The notes below the pieces were generated by a model. It ran no database searches. It saw only the letters and a program-made list of their open reading frames with translations, and was not told where the DNA came from. The position numbers and the translations under genes were made by a program. A DNA stretch of 64,000 nucleotides from Bittarella massiliensis (ex Durand et al. 2017) (GTDB lineage Bacteria; Bacillota; Clostridia; Oscillospirales; Ruminococcaceae), in assembly GCF_017566145.1 (NCBI RefSeq), contig NZ_JABFCL010000013.1:17971-81970 (forward strand), in the 5' to 3' direction. Shown here piece after piece: positions 16,400-25,698 of the stretch (positions are counted from its first letter, which is position 1; each line of letters starts with the position of its first letter).

Positions 16400-17200
16400 T
16401 TGCTCAAAGACAGGAAGATAACAGGGTTTACAAAGCCGGTGAGTGCACTGGCAGACACCCCCAAAATGAGCGCCCAGAAGCTCAAGGAGTGGTTTGATTC
16501 AAACTCCACCGTGGAGCTCAAGACTGCCCTCAACGGGGCGATAGACGACCTGACCGGAGCGGCCGGGGCGGACAACATCGGAACGGAGTATGGCGTACTT
16601 TCAGACGTGCTCACCTACCTGCGAGAAAAGACCGGCAGCGACAAGGAGTATAACGAGTTCCTTTCCTTTCTGGCCCGGCACACCGCAATGGCCAAGGAGG
16701 CCTATGACAACTACCAGACGGAAATAGGCGGTTTGGAGGAAAGCGCCCAACTGGAACTGACAAACTTCCTTGCCTGGATAGAAGCCAGCAAGATCCGTTC
16801 CTCCAACGAGATGAAAGACTGGCTGGCAACCATCCAGGGGATCCTCTCTGGCGACGTGGCAGGAAACTTGCTTGTGCTGATTCAAGCACTGGAAGCCAAG
16901 CAACCCACCCAGCAGATCGGGAGCTTGACAGGGGTGGCCGAGGCAGACGGAAAGCTGGCTGACTGCACCCTCTATCTGGCAGAATACGCTTGCGGGGTGG
17001 GTGGTATTGGTGACGGGCCATGCGGAGGCGGGCCCCTGGCGAACCAACCGATGGAAATCAAACAGAATTTTGACGGAACACTAGAAGTTCGAACTCTACC
17101 CCAGTGGGGCGGGATGAATGAAATACATGGTCTGGGTGGGGGGCGATATGCCTTTTGCCAGAACACTGGCAGCCAGAGTCTGCTGTTGGTGGTGAAATGA
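16400..17200 (+). CDS. virion-associated protein, unknown
   Basis: Translation from TTG 16400 gives 266 residues. The first 165 residues are helical, with segments such as LKTALNGAIDDLTG and YLREKTGSDKEYNEFLSFL; the last 80 are Gly-rich and beta-like. The helical section followed by a Gly-rich end suggests a tail fibre or its connector. The next gene encodes a fibre tip, supporting that idea. No family recognised. Confidence 0.6.
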   Translation: MLKDRKITGFTKPVSALADTPKMSAQKLKEWFDSNSTVELKTALNGAIDDLTGAAGADNIGTEYGVLSDVLTYLREKTGSDKEYNEFLSFLARHTAMAKEAYDNYQTEIGGLEESAQLELTNFLAWIEASKIRSSNEMKDWLATIQGILSGDVAGNLLVLIQALEAKQPTQQIGSLTGVAEADGKLADCTLYLAEYACGVGGIGDGPCGGGPLANQPMEIKQNFDGTLEVRTLPQWGGMNEIHGLGGGRYAFCQNTGSQSLLLVVK

Positions 17201-17213
17201 GGAGGGGAAAATA

Positions 17214-17726
17214 GTGCACACCTTTGTGAAGGGGGAGCCCAATTGGGTAGACCCTCTCAACGCAAATTTTCAGGAAGTTGCGTCGGCGGCCGGCGGCGCG
17301 ATTCCCGCGAGCGAAAAAGGGGCGGCCGGCGGGGTTGCGACATTGGACGGCAGTGGAAAGCTGGTGCAGATGCCGACGATGGAAGATGTGGGGGCGATGG
17401 CTGCGGACGCCATCCAGAGTGGCAGTAACTCTAACGGATCGTGGGTCAAGTTTCCGGATGGGACAATGATTGCCTATGGCGTGGTTACAAGTCAGTCTAT
17501 CCCAGCCAACAGTACCACTGGCATAACCGGCCAAAGCGTCCTGTTCCCGGCGTCTTTTGTCGGCAGTCCGTCGGTGACACTGACAGCATTGGCGGATACG
17601 ACGAGCCATTTTTCGGCGAAATTGGGAGGCGTGACCGCTACCTTGTGGTGGGGGTCTATTACCAATGGCAGCGACTATGCACGGGACGTGCCAGTGCATT
17701 GGCAGGCAATTGGCCGCTGGAAATAA
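17214..17726 (+). CDS. tail fibre/receptor-binding protein, putative
   Basis: The 170-residue product begins with an anchor-type segment (NWVDPLNANFQEV), passes through a Gly/Ala-rich shaft, and ends in a beta-sandwich tip with NGSWVKFPDGTMIAYGVV and PVHWQAIGRWK, a tip pattern of many phage fibres. It starts at GTG 17214 after GGAGGGG. It is short, so it may be the distal part of a multi-protein fibre. Confidence 0.7.
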   Translation: MHTFVKGEPNWVDPLNANFQEVASAAGGAIPASEKGAAGGVATLDGSGKLVQMPTMEDVGAMAADAIQSGSNSNGSWVKFPDGTMIAYGVVTSQSIPANSTTGITGQSVLFPASFVGSPSVTLTALADTTSHFSAKLGGVTATLWWGSITNGSDYARDVPVHWQAIGRWK

Positions 17727-17742
17727 GGGAGGACAGTAAATT

Positions 17743-18027
17743 ATGGCATTATCTAAGACGATTACCTACGACAACGGCACTGCCGCCAGCTACCACCGCA
17801 TTGACGGGCTGCTGGTGCACTGCCACCCAGACAACGGGGCGACGGTGACTGCCACTCTGTACAGCTATCTTACAGAGGACACCCGGGCCGCCAATGCTGG
17901 CGCGCCAGTCTCCACCCTGGACGTCACTGCAGAGCTGACCGAGGAGCAGGTCAACGGCAATCTGCGGGAAGTTCTGTATAAGTCTATTAAGTCACTGCCT
18001 GAATGGGCAGACGCGATCGACTGCTGA
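17743..18027 (+). CDS. small virion or lysis-module protein
   Basis: A 94-residue protein (MALSKTITYDNGTAASYHRIDGL...) encoded between the fibre and the lysin. The start MALSKT.TYDNG.A..YH.I resembles small phage tail proteins of unknown structure. A GGAGG site precedes it by about ten bases. Confidence 0.65.
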   Translation: MALSKTITYDNGTAASYHRIDGLLVHCHPDNGATVTATLYSYLTEDTRAANAGAPVSTLDVTAELTEEQVNGNLREVLYKSIKSLPEWADAIDC

Positions 18028-18039
18028 AAGGAGAAGAGA

Positions 18040-19044
18040 ATGGAATTTAAGGGAATTGACGTTTCTAAACATCAGGGGGCCATTGACTGGAAAAAGGTCA
18101 AATCCTCTGGAGTGCAGTTCGCTATGCTCCGGGCAGGGTATGGTTCGGATAGGACCAGCCAGGATGATGAGTGCTTTGCGGAGAATGTGGCTGGCTGTGA
18201 GGCGGTGGGGCTCTCCTGGGGGGCCTACCTGTACAGCTACGCCATGAGCATCGGCGAAGCCAAAAGCGAGGCCGCTCACCTGCTGCGGCTGTTGAAGGGG
18301 GAAAAGCCCAGCTATCCCGTTGTCATCGACATGGAGGACGCCGACGGTTACAAGGCCAAGCGGGGTGGCATCAGCCGGCAGATGGCTACTGACATCGTAG
18401 GGGCTGTCTGTGATGAACTGGAAGCGGCAGGATTCTATGCCATGTGGTACGCCAATCGAGACTGGTACAAAAACCGTCTGTACGCCGACCAGTTGTCGAA
18501 ATATGATTTCTGGCTGGCCCACTGGGGGGTGGAGGAGCCCAGCCTGCCCTGCGGCATATGGCAGTACACCAGCGACGGAGCGGTGCCGGGTATCGCCGGC
18601 CGGGTGGATTGCAACATCGCTTACAAGGACTACCCGGCCATCATCCAGGCCGCCGGCCTCAACGGCTGGGAAAAGGACGAAGAAAACGAGCTCTCTCCAG
18701 CCCCTGCGCCCGCTCCCTCTGAACCGGATGGGAACGTCTCCTACACTGTTCAAAAAGGCGACACCCTCTGGGGGATCGCCCAGGCCTATGGCACCACGGT
18801 GGGTGCTCTGGCAGAGCGCAACGGGATCGCCAATCCCGACCGCATCTACCCTGGGCAGGTGATTCAAATTGGAGGACAGGCCCCTGCCAGCGGCAAGACC
18901 TACACTGTCCGAAAAGGGGACAGCCTCTGGGCCATCGCCGCCAAGGAGTTGGGCAGCGGCAGCAGGTATGGAGAGATCAAGGCCCTGAACGGCCTGTCCG
19001 GGGATACCATCTACCCCGGGCAGACCCTGAAAATCCCTGGGTAG
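18040..19044 (+). CDS. endolysin: GH25 muramidase with two LysM domains
   Basis: Residues 1-200 form a GH25 muramidase, with GIDVSKHQG at the start and the catalytic acidic cluster VIDMEDAD (Asp97, Glu99). A Pro/Ala linker follows, then two LysM cell-wall-binding repeats at about 233-277 and 287-332, each with the YTVxKGDxLWxIA opening. No signal peptide is visible, so export depends on the adjacent holin. Confidence 0.95.
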   Translation: MEFKGIDVSKHQGAIDWKKVKSSGVQFAMLRAGYGSDRTSQDDECFAENVAGCEAVGLSWGAYLYSYAMSIGEAKSEAAHLLRLLKGEKPSYPVVIDMEDADGYKAKRGGISRQMATDIVGAVCDELEAAGFYAMWYANRDWYKNRLYADQLSKYDFWLAHWGVEEPSLPCGIWQYTSDGAVPGIAGRVDCNIAYKDYPAIIQAAGLNGWEKDEENELSPAPAPAPSEPDGNVSYTVQKGDTLWGIAQAYGTTVGALAERNGIANPDRIYPGQVIQIGGQAPASGKTYTVRKGDSLWAIAAKELGSGSRYGEIKALNGLSGDTIYPGQTLKIPG

Positions 19045-19057
19045 GGGGGAGAGGGGA

Positions 19058-19504
19058 ATGGAGCAGATGACAAATATCAAGGCGTGGGTGCTGGCGGCTG
19101 TAGGGGCAGTGGGAGGCGCGATCTCCGCCGCAATGGGGGGATGGTCGCAGATGCTCACAGCCCTGCTCATCGTCATGGGGGCCGACTACCTGACCGGGCT
19201 GATCGTAGCCGGGGTGTTCCACCGGTCGGGCAAGTCGGCAGATGGTTCGCTGGAGAGCCGTGCAGGGTTCAAGGGGCTCTGCCGCAAGGGGGCCATGCTG
19301 CTGGTGGTGCTGCTGGCGGCCCGGCTGGACCTGGTGATGGGCACCGGCTTCATCCGGGACGGGGCAGCCATGGCCTTTCTGGCCAATGAGCTTCTCTCGG
19401 TGGTGGAGAACGTGGGCCTGATGGGGGTACCCATCCCCAAGGTGATTGCGAGCGCCATCTCGGTGCTTCAGTCCAAAGCCGATAGCGCCGGCGAAGCAGA
19501 ATAA
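19058..19504 (+). CDS. holin, phage_holin_4-type
   Basis: The 148-residue protein has three hydrophobic segments and the hallmark LLIVMGADYLTGLIVA near residue 38-53, followed by a charged loop (SRAGFKGLCRKGAML), as in the toxin-secretion/phage-lysis holin family. It would permeabilise the membrane to release the GH25 lysin encoded immediately upstream. Confidence 0.9.
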   Translation: MEQMTNIKAWVLAAVGAVGGAISAAMGGWSQMLTALLIVMGADYLTGLIVAGVFHRSGKSADGSLESRAGFKGLCRKGAMLLVVLLAARLDLVMGTGFIRDGAAMAFLANELLSVVENVGLMGVPIPKVIASAISVLQSKADSAGEAE

Positions 19505-19510
19505 ATACCG

Positions 19511-19542
19511 ACAGGCCCTGCCATCTGGCAGGGCCTGTTTTG
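19511..19542 (+). terminator. terminator after holin
   Basis: A perfect 12-bp stem (19511-19522 with 19527-19538), a four-base loop and TTTT end the structural-lysis unit. Confidence 0.9.
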
Positions 19543-19560
19543 GAATAAGGAGGAATGGAG

Positions 19561-20355
19561 ATGTCCAGCTACATTGACCAGTTGAAGCAGTCGATGGAAG
19601 AAGAAAAGAAAATGTACGAGATGGCCCAGGCCCAGCAGACGGCCACGCTCAACCAACAGAAAGACCCCATCAAGGAAGCGGCCAACAAGCTGCGGGGAGA
19701 CACCTACACCAACTCCCGCCTCTCGGCAATTGGGAACAATGAAGCTTTGGCCCAGAAAGGGCTGGCCGGCGGAGTTTACCAGGAGCCCCGCTCGGGCTAT
19801 TCCGAGACTTCCCGCATCCGTCAGGACACGGCGCTGCGCAATTCGCTCAATGCGGCCGACCTGGATGAAGCCAAGAAGATTGCCGAGATTGAAGCCAAGA
19901 TCAAGGATTTGGGCTACGATACCAGCAAACAGATTGCCGCCTCCAATTCAAAGTGGAACGAAAAGATCGCCGCTGCTGTAAGAGAGGATGAATTGCGCCG
20001 GCTGCAGCAGGAGAGAGAAGACCAACTGCGCCGTGAGCAGTGGGAACGAGAGGACCGCATCCGCAAGGAGCAGCAGGCGTTTCAGCGGAGTATGGCCAGT
20101 TATTCGAGAGGAAGTAGTAGTTCAAGCGGGAAGGGCGAGATTGACCTGAAAGCAGAGGCTCAAAACCTCATTAACACGGTGGACAGGTTTGCAAGGCAGG
20201 CCGGGGTGGGTAGTGCAGGGACATACCAGCAAATTCAAGAGATTCAAGAAAATGCGTGGAGACAAGCGCTGGCACAACTTAAGAAAGATTACGAAGACGA
20301 CGAAAAGGCCTTTGTGGATATTGCCAAAATAGCACGAGCACCCGGTTACTATTAA
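19561..20355 (+). CDS. coiled-coil virion protein, putative ejection protein
   Basis: From ATG 19561, chosen because AAGGAGG is seven bases upstream (ATG 19555 is too close), 264 residues are almost wholly helical. A dense Arg/Glu/Gln coiled coil lies around 140-185 (RRLQQEREDQLRREQWEREDR) and a Ser-rich linker near 190. With the large polyvalent gene after it, it resembles the internal helical proteins of podoviruses that leave the capsid with the DNA. No direct evidence of ejection. Confidence 0.6.
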   Translation: MSSYIDQLKQSMEEEKKMYEMAQAQQTATLNQQKDPIKEAANKLRGDTYTNSRLSAIGNNEALAQKGLAGGVYQEPRSGYSETSRIRQDTALRNSLNAADLDEAKKIAEIEAKIKDLGYDTSKQIAASNSKWNEKIAAAVREDELRRLQQEREDQLRREQWEREDRIRKEQQAFQRSMASYSRGSSSSSGKGEIDLKAEAQNLINTVDRFARQAGVGSAGTYQQIQEIQENAWRQALAQLKKDYEDDEKAFVDIAKIARAPGYY

Positions 20356-20371
20356 GTCGAGGAGTGAGACA

Positions 20372-23300
20372 ATGGCAAAATACAGAATGGACAACCTCAC
20401 CGAAGAGGAGAAACGGCTTATCCGAAATTCTGTGCAGGGTCAGAAAACGCGCGAGAAGAAACAGGCTGAATATGTAAGAAAAATTCGCAACGGAGACTTC
20501 TCAGAACTCCCCGGATATGATCGGCTTTCTAGGATGGAGCCGGCCAGAATGACAGCTGAAGATGCCGTGCAAACTAGCGGAGAGTTTGACCCGCAAAAGG
20601 CTGCTGTTACTGCCTTTTCCTTTGGCCGGCAGAAAAAGGCCGGAACCTCTACCACGGTTCAAGATACTATGAAAAAGGATATTGAGCGGTACGCAGAGGA
20701 AGAGGAAGAACGTCACAAAACAGCAGCGATGGATGAACTGGCGCAAGCCTACATGCTTAGGCAAGGAGGGCAGGGGAAGGAAGCCGAAGGGCATATCAGC
20801 AAGAGCGCCTCGCACCAGACAAAAAGCAGAGAGTACGACCAAATTGCAGGCGCACTGAAAAATGCCGGGTTTGAGGCAGAACAGCAAAAGAAGTTGGCCG
20901 AGATGCGGAGTGTCCGGCAAAGCGGAGACTATGAGGAATACTCCCGGAAAGGCAAGGCTTTAGACAGTGGGAAAGGGGCTTTCCAGGCGGCTGGCGAACT
21001 GGCCAACCCGGTGGAGTTCGTCAAGCGCACTGGGCAGTCTGAAATGACCGACAACGGCATGGGCGTGGCGGTGACCTATAACAAGGGCGCCCAATCAAAG
21101 TACAAATACCTCACCGAAGAGGAAGTCAAGGACTACAACTATTTTCTTGGCAAAGGCGACAAGAAGGCCGCCCAGGAGTATCTTAAGCTACTCGACCGTG
21201 AACTGAACAAGAGGGAGTCCGCCCAGGTATCCCAGACAATGAAGGAGACAGCACAGGAAAACCCTGCTTTGGGGGCGGCCCAAAACATCGCCTCCTCTGT
21301 GGCGCTGACTCCGATTTCCTTTCTGCCAACGGTTGGGCAGAACATCAAAAATGCGGTTACGGGTAAGTATGAGCCGGTCGACGCCTACTCCCCATTATCT
21401 GTGGGCGCTGTGGTTGATGAGGCTACCCGAGAAGGTATTACCGAGGGGAAGGCCGGGTGGCAGAAGGACCTCATCAACGCCGGCCTATCCATTGGGCAAT
21501 CGGCGGCACGTCTGCCTTTTGGGGCCACCGCAAGTTGGGCCATGGCCGGCCTGAACGCTGCTGGCAGTGCAAGCCAAGAAGCGGCGGAAAAAGGAGCTAC
21601 TGCGGAGCAAGCCTTGACGGCCGGTCTGGTAAGCGGCGCAATTGAGATGGCAACCGAGAAAATGCCCATAGACAGGCTGTTCAGAATTGCCGGGCAGGGT
21701 AAAGTTGGCATAAAAAAGGCCGCTGCCGAATGGCTGAAGCAGATAGGAGTTGAAGGGTCCGAAGAACTTATCTCTGAATATGCTAATAATATTGCCGACA
21801 TTGCCATTCTGGGAGATAAATCCGATTATGTACAATATCGAAACCAGCTGCTTCAGCAGGGGCTAAGCCCAGAAGAGGCGGAGCGCATGACGGCAACCCA
21901 GTTCTTTGTTCAAAATCCCGCTACCGCTTTTGCTGGAGGCGCAATCTCTGGCGGTGTGATGGGCGCTGGTGCCCTTGCTGTCAACTCGCTCCCCAACGCA
22001 GTTCAAAACGTTGATACAGCCGTCAGGACCAAATATGCCGAGAACTACATAGACAAACACGGGCAACAGGATATGCGGGAAATAGGCTTTTCCCCCGTGG
22101 AAGAAGGGGCGACCCGTCCTCTCACACAAAAACAAATTCCCGAAGTAAAAGAGGATGCGCTCCCAGTTAATGTTCTCTCGACAAAGTATCAGCGGAAGGT
22201 GCTGAAGGACAACCCCACACAATTTACGACCATCAAAGTCCCTGAAGGCGTGTTTGTTGACTCTCAAGGGGCGGCATTGCCAGATAGTCAGTACCCAAAG
22301 GCTTTACGCAATTATCTTATGTCTCGCTTTAGAGATCAGGTGATTGATTTTGCTGGGGGCGAAAAGGCATTTTTAAACAAGCGTGGAATTGAGGAGTATG
22401 CCTACCCCGCCAAGTATTTGAACCCTGATGTCAAGACGGACAAGATGAGGGCGGGGAGCGACCTGCAAAACCTCTTAGATGGAGCTTACGCAAAGTGGCA
22501 CGAAGATGACAGCGGGCATCATCCGGAAGCCACCGGTGGTTGGGACTACTATTTGGTGAACTTCGATGTAGGCGGGCAGCGCTATACAGGAAAAATCAAT
22601 GTCATGAATAGCGAAAATGGGAGGGTTCTCTATGATGTCACAGACATAAAGAGAGCCCCCACCCGCAACAGCGATGTCACCGCCCGGGCGGCGCTCGCAT
22701 CGGGTAAGAGCTCTCTTCCTGTTGTTAGTATACTAAATTCCGAACTAAATAGCAAGCTCAAAAAGTCGGTCGGAATAGAGACATTTACTGATCCGCTGGG
22801 GCTGAAGCGAAAGAAGGTTACATCTCCCCCCGAAACAGAAGATTCGCCCGGTGCTAAAAGCACCAGCGGTGCAATGCGGGAAAGTTCTGCGTACCGCAGA
22901 GGGGATGCGCCCCCTAATATTAGTATAGCAGACTCGGCGGGAGGAAGGGCTCAGAGCAAGACACGGAAGCTGGTAGGAATCGAAGCGTTTACTGATCCGC
23001 TCGGGAAAAGAAGAAAGTTGGCGGGAGTTGAGGCGTTCGCGAATCCTCTCGGCAAACGTGCGAATAGCGCTATGTCTCCATCTAGTTTCTCCAAGCAAAC
23101 AGGTGGCGGTATTGACACCAGCCACCTGAAACCTGAAGTCAGAGAAGCCATCTCGGATATTGAGGGGACGCCCTTTGAAGACCACACCATTATCTCCCAA
23201 GACATCGCGCAGCGGCTACAAAACCCCAGTGGTGCCTACAATAAGGATTTGTCGCGGGTGCTGGACAGCGCCGCCGGAAAGGACAAGCAGCTGCGAGAGG

Positions 23301-25654
23301 TACTAAGGGACAAAATTGAGCGCCCCCTATGGGCTGCTAAAAAAGAGTACTCTACCCAGGTAGAGAGTATGCTCAACAAATACTACGATGATATGCAGAG
23401 ACTTGGCATTAAAAAAGGGAGCAAAGAGAGCGCTGCAGTCCAGTGGTACGGCGAAGGGCAGCGGCAGGTAAACCCCAGAAGCAGTCAGGCAGACTTGGTG
23501 GAATATGGACTGGAAGAACTAAAGCGAGATTTCCCTAAAAGCTGGAAAAACATTGTGGAAGCAGATAAAATCAACCGCTCTATCTACGACGAACTGCTGA
23601 AAAAAGTGAACGCCTCTCTCGCCTCCATCTATCCCGATGTGGAATACAGAGCTAAGGCCAGAGCGGAGATGCTTGACCGCAGGCTGTCGCAAAATAACCG
23701 CCTTCTCAATGAAATTTCGGGAGAAGGGCGCGCCAACCAGGAAAGATACTTGCGCTCTCAAATCCGCAAAGACACCCAGGAGCTCGATGCGTTAAAAAGG
23801 GACATCTCCAGCGGAGAGATTTATCGTAACAAGAGAGTTTTGCCTCGAAAGGATTATTACCACCACTTCACGGAAATGGCGTCTGGATTGGGCGGTCTGA
23901 AGAACATCCTCGCTTCCTCCAGCGAGATCGACCCATCCCTAGTGGGGGTGTCTGAATTCACAAAGCCAAAGACCAAGTGGGAGGGATTTGCGCAAAAACG
24001 GGAAGGAGGAGCCTATGCAGAGGATTCTATAGGCGGAATGCTGCAATATATCCCCGCAGCGCAGTACAAAATTTCCATTGACCCGCAGATTGCCCGTCTG
24101 CGCGGAATCGTGAAGGATTTGGCGGCAGGAACGTCCAACACGCGGAACGCCAACAAGTTGATTGAGTGGATGACCGACTATACAGGGGACTTGGCTGGGA
24201 AGACTAACTTCCTGGACCGACCAGTTCAGAAATTGCTGGACAGAAAAACAATGAAGGCGCTAGAATGGCTCAATAACCGAGTAAAGGCCAATGCCATCTC
24301 CATGAACCTCTCATCAGCGGTGTCCCAGTGGTTCAACCTGCCGAACGCGGTAGGATATGTTAAAAACCCTGCGGACATGGCGAGAGGCGTAAAGGACTAC
24401 TGCAAATCTCTTGCTGGTGACAGCGATGCAATCGGCAAATTGGAAGAGAGCGGCTTTTTAAAAGAAAGATACCTGGATAACGCCATCAATCGTTTCGACC
24501 AGGGAGTTGTGAAAGCTCCCGGGAAATTGGCAGACTGGCTGATGGAGGTCGGCGACCGCCAAGTGGCGGAGATAACCTACCTTTCTGCCTATGACCAAGC
24601 CCTTAGAAAGGGTCACAGCAATCCCGCCGAGTATGCAGATGACATCACCCGGAGAAGTGTTGCCGGCAGGGGCATCGGCGAACTCCCACTTACACAAAAG
24701 TCCAGGGTTGTCAAGCTTTTGGCCCCTTTTCAGGTCGAGATCAATAACTCTTACCAGCTGCTGAAGGAAAAGTTCCGGGAAAAAGATGCAGCCGGCCTGA
24801 TCGCTATCTTTTTGGTGAGCTGGTTGATGAATGGAGTGTCAGAGGCCCTAGTCGGCAGAAGGGTGGCGTTTGACCCGATTGACGCCTTGAGCGACGCCGT
24901 CGAGGAAGTACAAGAAGGAGGCGGTTCTGCCGCCGCAAAAACAGCCAAAGTCGGCGCTCGGCTGGGGGGAGAAGTCCTTTCAAATATGCCGTTTGGCGCT
25001 CAATTGGCTGATGTCGCCCTGGGGCTTGAAGACTTCGAGGCCAAGGATGTTTTTGGTGATTCGGATCCCACTCGCTACGGCACTGGCAATATTGCCCTCA
25101 CAACCATCACCAAACCCATTATTTCAGCCGCTAGGGGCAAAGATGTTGATTTGGTGGACCCAATCACCAGCATAGCGTTCCCCCGCGGCGGCAAGCAATT
25201 TGCCCGCACCTTGCGCGCCTCCCAGGACCTGGGTCTCTTACCAAAGGAAAGCGTCAATCTAAACACCGGCATCTCCTTCGAGAAGCGGAAGGTACCAGGG
25301 TCCTACAAACAGGACGGGACAATGCGCTTCCCAATTGCCCAAACGCCATCCAACGTGGCTTCGGCGCTGGCATTTGGGCCCTATGCAACAAAAGAGGGGA
25401 AGGAGTACCTGCAGTCTGGCCGCAAAGGGCTTTCGGACGCGCGAACCGCGCAGATGGAGGAGGCCTATGAAGACGGCATCCCGCCAAAGGTGTATTATGA
25501 GGCCTATTACTATACCCGGAAGCTAGAGGCTGACAAAGATGCCAGCGGCAAATCCATCAGCGGCTCTAAAGCCGCAAAGGTCATGGCCTACATCGAATCC
25601 CTTGACCTGACGTCTGCCCAGAAAAACAAGCTATATGAGTTTCTGAAGAAATAA
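20372..25654 (+). CDS. 1760-residue polyvalent-type virion protein
   Basis: The protein begins with a helical, charged 300-residue part, followed by hydrophobic Gly/Ala-rich segments (about residues 370-430 and 525-545) and a domain around 600-810 ending GQRYTGKINV...GRVLYDVTDIKRA that resembles LPD3-type regions of large polyvalent proteins. A repeated motif, VGIEAFTDPLG(K)KR, occurs three times between about residues 800 and 895. A second large helical part (950-1450) and a hydrophobic segment (AAGLIAIFLVSWLMNGVSEALVG, near 1480) precede the C-terminal region. Giant proteins like this are usually packaged and injected. Individual activities are not assigned. Confidence 0.7.
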   Translation: MAKYRMDNLTEEEKRLIRNSVQGQKTREKKQAEYVRKIRNGDFSELPGYDRLSRMEPARMTAEDAVQTSGEFDPQKAAVTAFSFGRQKKAGTSTTVQDTMKKDIERYAEEEEERHKTAAMDELAQAYMLRQGGQGKEAEGHISKSASHQTKSREYDQIAGALKNAGFEAEQQKKLAEMRSVRQSGDYEEYSRKGKALDSGKGAFQAAGELANPVEFVKRTGQSEMTDNGMGVAVTYNKGAQSKYKYLTEEEVKDYNYFLGKGDKKAAQEYLKLLDRELNKRESAQVSQTMKETAQENPALGAAQNIASSVALTPISFLPTVGQNIKNAVTGKYEPVDAYSPLSVGAVVDEATREGITEGKAGWQKDLINAGLSIGQSAARLPFGATASWAMAGLNAAGSASQEAAEKGATAEQALTAGLVSGAIEMATEKMPIDRLFRIAGQGKVGIKKAAAEWLKQIGVEGSEELISEYANNIADIAILGDKSDYVQYRNQLLQQGLSPEEAERMTATQFFVQNPATAFAGGAISGGVMGAGALAVNSLPNAVQNVDTAVRTKYAENYIDKHGQQDMREIGFSPVEEGATRPLTQKQIPEVKEDALPVNVLSTKYQRKVLKDNPTQFTTIKVPEGVFVDSQGAALPDSQYPKALRNYLMSRFRDQVIDFAGGEKAFLNKRGIEEYAYPAKYLNPDVKTDKMRAGSDLQNLLDGAYAKWHEDDSGHHPEATGGWDYYLVNFDVGGQRYTGKINVMNSENGRVLYDVTDIKRAPTRNSDVTARAALASGKSSLPVVSILNSELNSKLKKSVGIETFTDPLGLKRKKVTSPPETEDSPGAKSTSGAMRESSAYRRGDAPPNISIADSAGGRAQSKTRKLVGIEAFTDPLGKRRKLAGVEAFANPLGKRANSAMSPSSFSKQTGGGIDTSHLKPEVREAISDIEGTPFEDHTIISQDIAQRLQNPSGAYNKDLSRVLDSAAGKDKQLREVLRDKIERPLWAAKKEYSTQVESMLNKYYDDMQRLGIKKGSKESAAVQWYGEGQRQVNPRSSQADLVEYGLEELKRDFPKSWKNIVEADKINRSIYDELLKKVNASLASIYPDVEYRAKARAEMLDRRLSQNNRLLNEISGEGRANQERYLRSQIRKDTQELDALKRDISSGEIYRNKRVLPRKDYYHHFTEMASGLGGLKNILASSSEIDPSLVGVSEFTKPKTKWEGFAQKREGGAYAEDSIGGMLQYIPAAQYKISIDPQIARLRGIVKDLAAGTSNTRNANKLIEWMTDYTGDLAGKTNFLDRPVQKLLDRKTMKALEWLNNRVKANAISMNLSSAVSQWFNLPNAVGYVKNPADMARGVKDYCKSLAGDSDAIGKLEESGFLKERYLDNAINRFDQGVVKAPGKLADWLMEVGDRQVAEITYLSAYDQALRKGHSNPAEYADDITRRSVAGRGIGELPLTQKSRVVKLLAPFQVEINNSYQLLKEKFREKDAAGLIAIFLVSWLMNGVSEALVGRRVAFDPIDALSDAVEEVQEGGGSAAAKTAKVGARLGGEVLSNMPFGAQLADVALGLEDFEAKDVFGDSDPTRYGTGNIALTTITKPIISAARGKDVDLVDPITSIAFPRGGKQFARTLRASQDLGLLPKESVNLNTGISFEKRKVPGSYKQDGTMRFPIAQTPSNVASALAFGPYATKEGKEYLQSGRKGLSDARTAQMEEAYEDGIPPKVYYEAYYYTRKLEADKDASGKSISGSKAAKVMAYIESLDLTSAQKNKLYEFLKK

Positions 25655-25695
25655 AAAATGCCGCTCTAGCCTCTAAGGTTGGAGCGGCATTTTTG
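25655..25695. terminator. bidirectional terminator at the end of the structural genes
   Basis: AATGCCGCTC and GAGCGGCATT pair across a 16-base loop and both outer sides carry A/T runs, so the hairpin can stop the rightward virion operon and the leftward gene that ends at 25699. Confidence 0.85.
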
Positions 25696-25698
25696 TTG

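Noticed and set aside
17992..19176. 394-codon leftward open frame
   Set aside because: Antisense to the GH25 lysin, whose catalytic and LysM motifs fix the coding strand.
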